A stretch of 64,000 bases of DNA from contig JADNYJ010000016.1 in the NCBI GenBank assembly GCA_015501075.1, positions 248,001 to 312,000 of the forward strand. Direction: 5' to 3'. Origin of the DNA: Gymnopilus junonius (taxonomy: Eukaryota > Basidiomycota > Agaricomycetes > Agaricales > Galerinaceae). Positions 60,401 through 64,000 of the stretch are shown here, piece by piece. Under the pieces are notes generated by a model that made no database searches, was not told where the DNA came from, and was given only the letters and a program-made list of their open reading frames with translations. Within the stretch, counting starts at the first letter, position 1. Every line of letters starts with the position of its first letter. The position numbers were made by a program, and so were the translations under genes.

Positions 60401-61664
60401 CCACTGTGAAGGTGAACTTGGTTGAAACTCAGCCTGTGATGGGTTGAATTTCAACTTTCAACCTGCAATAGGTTGAGTTTAGGATGAATTGAATTCATCC
60501 TAATTTTGCATGATAATATTTATCCTAACGAAGGCAACCTATACCTGACTGATTTTCAGCTTGAAGAGTATCCAACCAGAATTCATCCAGAAACAGGATG
60601 ACTGCCAAATTTCCGCATTCGCACCGTGTGACAAGTTGAGATCCAAGAATAGCAATTTTCGGACTCAACACCTTGTCACTCTTTCTTCCCTTCCACCATC
60701 ATCTCGACTCGTCTGTCGCTGCCGTCCGTGGATGCTGGCCACATCCATGGGCAGTTTGCGTTGTCACCTATCAATAGCTATTATCACTCCCATCTCTCTT
60801 CCCGCCGTCTCTACTTGCCTCTCGTCCCGTAACTCTCAACCCCGCGTATGCATATGGTACTCAGTCATGTCGACAGCCATTGCCCAGGTGGTAAGTGGTT
60901 GAATTCTATGTCATCCTTGAGTCTAACGACTGCTACTGTCTATATAAGCTATAGCCACGACATGTGTCTGAAGAGATCAATGGGTGATCAATGGTAATAC
61001 GGTACATTGTTTTTGTTGTCAAGGTAAGCTATACTAATTCCATTTGTGAGGGTTCTTTGCTCTCAATTTTGCCTGGCTGCTAGTAGTTTCCATCCCCCGC
61101 CGCACTCGTTTGGAGAGGCACAGACAGGATAGAGCCTGCTATGCACCATTGGTCATCAAATGAGTATCGGTACCCTCCTGTTCATTGAATATTGCTAACC
61201 CGAATATTGTTTTCTTCTAGCCTGTCTTGCCATCGTTGCTTATTCTTTCTGGTGGTCTCGAGAAGGTGTCTCTCCTGTAGTAAGTATTGTAGATGACTAC
61301 CTTTTCTTCAGTTGTATGTATGCAACATGTGTAGATTTGTGTAGCCCCATAATAAAGCATATTTGAAACTAGTGATGTCCGAAATGCAGCGAAAAGTAGA
61401 GCGATGTACAACCTATTCATCAGGTGCATACCTTGCACTCTATATCATCCTATTTCTGACTGAAAATCACGCAGTAGCGCAATTCCAGGATAGACTGAAT
61501 TTGGCCATTTTAGGTTGAAAACTAACCTATGCCATGCCAACCTATCTATGGCCTAAATTCAACCTATTCTGTCTGAAAGTCAACCTAAGGCACGCTGGAA
61601 ATCAACCTGACTTGTACTGAAATTTAGGTTGAAATACATCCTATCCCACCATCACAGTGTTCAA
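60401..61664. mobile_element. candidate 1.26-kb element with CAACCT-rich ends and 8-bp flanking repeat
   Basis: GACTTCTT occurs at 60393-60400 and again at 61665-61672. Just inside, the left end reads CCACTGTGAAGGTG. The right end, read inward, reads TTGAACACTGTGATGGTG, so CACTGTGAwGGTG is shared but offset by a few bases. Both ends are packed with (T)CAACCT / AGGTTGA motifs, about four in 60415-60480 and seven in 61510-61635. This resembles the subterminal transposase-binding repeats of hAT elements. The middle has an open stretch 60561-60902 with no recognised domain. The offset ends make this weaker than the other two elements. Confidence 0.45.
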
Positions 61665-61672
61665 GACTTCTT

Positions 61673-62565
61673 TGCCGTCGGGCACTCAATATATCCTGTC
61701 CATTCCGGCTGTTGATGCTGATGTCATCGTCACGGTGCTCTGGCACGGGATTTGCTTTCCATGTGATCGTTGGCATCAAAATTTGATCAACCTAATATGG
61801 GCCCTAAACGATTACCGTCGGTCCTGCCTTTCTCCAGGTTTTTCGGAGTAGACATCTGGAGTTGTTTCGTCATTTAAGGAGAGGCAAATTGTGTCAGTAC
61901 GCTTACAACCTCCGTTGCCCGTTCCTGGGCTACCGTGAAATACGTCAATTTGTCTTTGAGATGAGATATATATGAGCATTCCGATATCCAAATTCCGCTA
62001 ACATCGTATTCTGAAATATATCAAAGCACTAAATAAGAATTCAATGTTCAAGATAGCACCATGGATTGCGTCCATTCGCTGAGTGCCAGTACGTCGGCCA
62101 GCAAAGATTACGTATGGGAAAACGCCAATCTAGGGCCCACAACTATTTGACTAACCTCCGACTCCGGATGATCGACTCATCACCGATTAGGAATTCTCGC
62201 CAGTCGGGGATATTTTATTCTTTTTCACTTTACCTATTCACATCACCTATGTTCTGTATCACAATCTGTGCGCACGATGTCTTAGCTGGTGTATCTCAAA
62301 GAGGATTTAACAATTCCCCAAAAAAACGATCTGCTGATCATGATTTCGTCACAGTCATCGGTGGCGTCATATAGTCATAAACTAGCATGAATAGTGTACA
62401 TAAACATATGTTCCTTCCGTTAGAGAAAAGGGTAGAAGATAAGAAAGATAAACAGTCCCCAATAGATAAAGAATAGTTATAGGATAGTGAATGTAGACCT
62501 TCAAGGTCTGTCGATAGTTGTGAACGAATCGGTCGTTGATGATAATGTCGGCGTCGGTGCCACTT
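61673..62565. other. intergenic, 0.9 kb
   Basis: AT-rich spacer next to the 3' end of the coiled-coil gene. The open stretches 61657-61851 and 62066-62374 have no recognisable motif. Confidence 0.4.
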
Positions 62566-64000
62566 TCAAAACCTCCACGGGGTCGGCTTTAGTTGTTGCC
62601 GACCTTGTCCTGGCTTTGGCGAGAGCCCGGTCCTGCTTGAATCTGAGAATGAGGAATCGATGGATGACATGGACGACATGGACGACACGCGCGATCGCGA
62701 ATATTGGGTGCCATTTTCCGACGCGTCGTCATTTCTTGAGGCCGTGCTGCCGAAAAATATAGGATTGAACGAAAAGCCTGCGACAGCCAGGGGAATTTTG
62801 TCCAATCCGCCGCTTGGTGATTTTCTCAAAGGAGAAAGGTGTAACGACGAAGAGGAATTCGCTCTGAGAGCTATCTTGAGAGGTGAGGGTCGTACTGTTC
62901 TGACTCGGTGCGCTGCAATCTTTCCTTTGGGACTGGAAGTAAAGACTGCCTTGACATTGGGAGACAGTTCTCCGCTAGATCCAACACAAGTGGACGCAGA
63001 TGTGTTTGACATTATATCAAACTCCGACCCAGACCATGCATCAACATCTTCGCTGATGTATCCGCTGCTCAAAGCTGAAGAGTTGTGGAGTTGCTGCTCG
63101 AGATCGAACGCATGGCTCTCTGCGAAGGACAAACGCTCGACTAGATCAAGCTCTATTTCATTGGAGAGTTCCTGCTCCAGAAGACGCGCGTCCAGGCTCA
63201 GTTTGAGACGGTCCACTTCTCTGGACAGCTTCCGGTAATCTTTTCGATAATCCCCGGCCAACTCCCTGATCTCGCACTCATGCTCCGCACGAAGGGTGAT
63301 GATAGCCTGTTTGCATTCTCCCAGCTCAGTAATGAGGTCTGTGACGAACTCCTCCGTCAGCCTCTCCTTCCTGACATCCTGGGCCATCTGTGTTGCGGCA
63401 CGTGTTACGGCAGCTTCTCGCAACCGCTTCAGCTGTTCGGCCTCGTTGATCAAGCTATCTACCTGCTTTTGTTGCCTCCAGATTTTGTTTGTGAGGATGA
63501 GTCGGTCACAGAATGCCTGGAAGGCGTTGTTTGTGGCGTCAGTCTTGTTAGAGGCAAGAGCCATCTGGAGTGTCTTGATCTCTCGCTGTTGCTTCCAGAT
63601 TTTGTTCTGCAGGAGGAGGCGTTCACAGAACGAGGTGAAAGGCAATCCTACGCCTGTAGGCTTATCCGTTTGTATGGAGACGGATACACTACGGGGAGTA
63701 TAACGAGGTGGTGAGTCGAGTTCCTGTGTCGGCTGGGAATCCTTATACACCTGCATTCGTTCACGATGGCGAGCAAAATTTTTCTTCTTCCAAATCGTCC
63801 GAGAGAGATATCTGGAATGTGTCTGCTCCCACACCAGTCTCTTTTCCATCTCTTTGATTTTCAGGAGGCTTTCTTTGACGTCGTCGCTGAGCTTGTCGAT
63901 CTCCTCCTTGTCTTTAAGCGATTCCTCGGCATTCGTGATAAGGGCCCGGCGATTCGAATACTGTGCAACGAGGTCGACCACCAGTAAAGCTAGGCATGGC
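62566..64000 (-). CDS. coiled-coil protein with repeated FC-RL-NKIW motif, N-terminus outside the window
   Basis: The frame is open to the right edge, so the true start lies outside. At least 471 residues follow. The first 270 are mostly helical coiled coil (SDDVKESLLKIKEMEKRL, LITELGECKQAIITLRAEHE, YRKLSREVDRLKLSLDARLL). Three related helices stand out: RYLSRTIWKKK, FCERLLLQNKIWKQQ and FCDRLILTNKIWRQQ. The C-terminal third is Ser-rich and disordered (SVGSS-type runs, SSSSLHLSPLRKSPSG, SSMSSMSSIDSSFSDSS) and ends at 62566 after KPTPWRF. No known domain is recognised. A cytoskeletal or scaffold role is a guess only. Long antisense open frames over this exon are shadows. Confidence 0.75.
   Translation of the reverse strand, partial: PCLALLVVDLVAQYSNRRALITNAEESLKDKEEIDKLSDDVKESLLKIKEMEKRLVWEQTHSRYLSRTIWKKKNFARHRERMQVYKDSQPTQELDSPPRYTPRSVSVSIQTDKPTGVGLPFTSFCERLLLQNKIWKQQREIKTLQMALASNKTDATNNAFQAFCDRLILTNKIWRQQKQVDSLINEAEQLKRLREAAVTRAATQMAQDVRKERLTEEFVTDLITELGECKQAIITLRAEHECEIRELAGDYRKDYRKLSREVDRLKLSLDARLLEQELSNEIELDLVERLSFAESHAFDLEQQLHNSSALSSGYISEDVDAWSGSEFDIMSNTSASTCVGSSGELSPNVKAVFTSSPKGKIAAHRVRTVRPSPLKIALRANSSSSLHLSPLRKSPSGGLDKIPLAVAGFSFNPIFFGSTASRNDDASENGTQYSRSRVSSMSSMSSIDSSFSDSSRTGLSPKPGQGRQQLKPTPWRF

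Noticed and set aside
62660..63714. Two long plus-strand open frames (192 and 144 aa)
   Set aside because: They are exact antisense of the coiled-coil exon and reflect its codon bias. Only the minus-strand frame has coherent helices and repeats.

Overview
The window looks like nuclear DNA of a mushroom-forming basidiomycete (Agaricomycete). Genes are split by many short GT-AG introns, mostly about 50-65 nt. There are F-box/LRR genes and relics of the expanded agaric type, a Plavaka (KDZ-class) transposase, a DUF6698 protein, a class I hydrophobin and a priB-like zinc-cluster regulator. Gene models were joined by eye from open frames and splice signals, so exon edges are given only where they were checked base by base.

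Layout. 0-4.8 kb is gene-poor: one unknown small gene, a 961-bp inverted-repeat element with TA target duplication, and a perfect 30-bp palindrome. 4.8-11.2 kb holds a divergent pair, a frame-broken DUF6698 gene (minus) and a frame-broken Plavaka transposase (plus), with 153 bp between them. 12.4-13.9 kb is an F-box protein. 14.7-16.4 kb is the cell-cycle kinase CDK1, with a 6-nt microexon. 17.5-19.1 kb is the GTPase GPN1/NPA3. 19.35-23.9 kb is a tandem array of three SRA-YDG genes, the middle one dead. Next come signal peptidase subunit SPC1 (24.3 kb) and a KIN1/MARK-type kinase with KA1 tail (25.1-29.3 kb).

After a 2.3-kb gap come an MFS sugar transporter (31.6-33.8 kb), the mitochondrial tRNA-modifying protein MTO1 (34.2-37.1 kb), an F-box relic and an intact F-box gene (37.5-39.6 kb). 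A divergent pair follows: a class II ketose-bisphosphate aldolase and a DenD-like extended SDR (40.0-43.0 kb). They share a 544-bp promoter containing three evenly spaced CCG-N3-CGG sites, which suggests a small co-regulated acid-sugar module. Then come a DUF2470 membrane protein, a second F-box relic, a class I hydrophobin (47.1 kb), a Rieske-DUF455 fusion (47.8-49.6 kb) and a long priB-like Zn2Cys6 regulator (50.0-56.3 kb) with unusually long introns around its DNA-binding exons.

56.3-62.5 kb is a gene-poor stretch with three inverted-repeat elements. One has a 25-bp TIR and an 8-bp target duplication, one is a 183-bp MITE with TA duplication, and one is a candidate with CAACCT-rich ends. 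The right edge is a coiled-coil protein running out of the window.

Most genes are housekeeping and independent. The parts that may work together are the aldolase/SDR pair (possibly with a sugar transporter 8 kb away), the SRA array, and the DUF6698/Plavaka pair.
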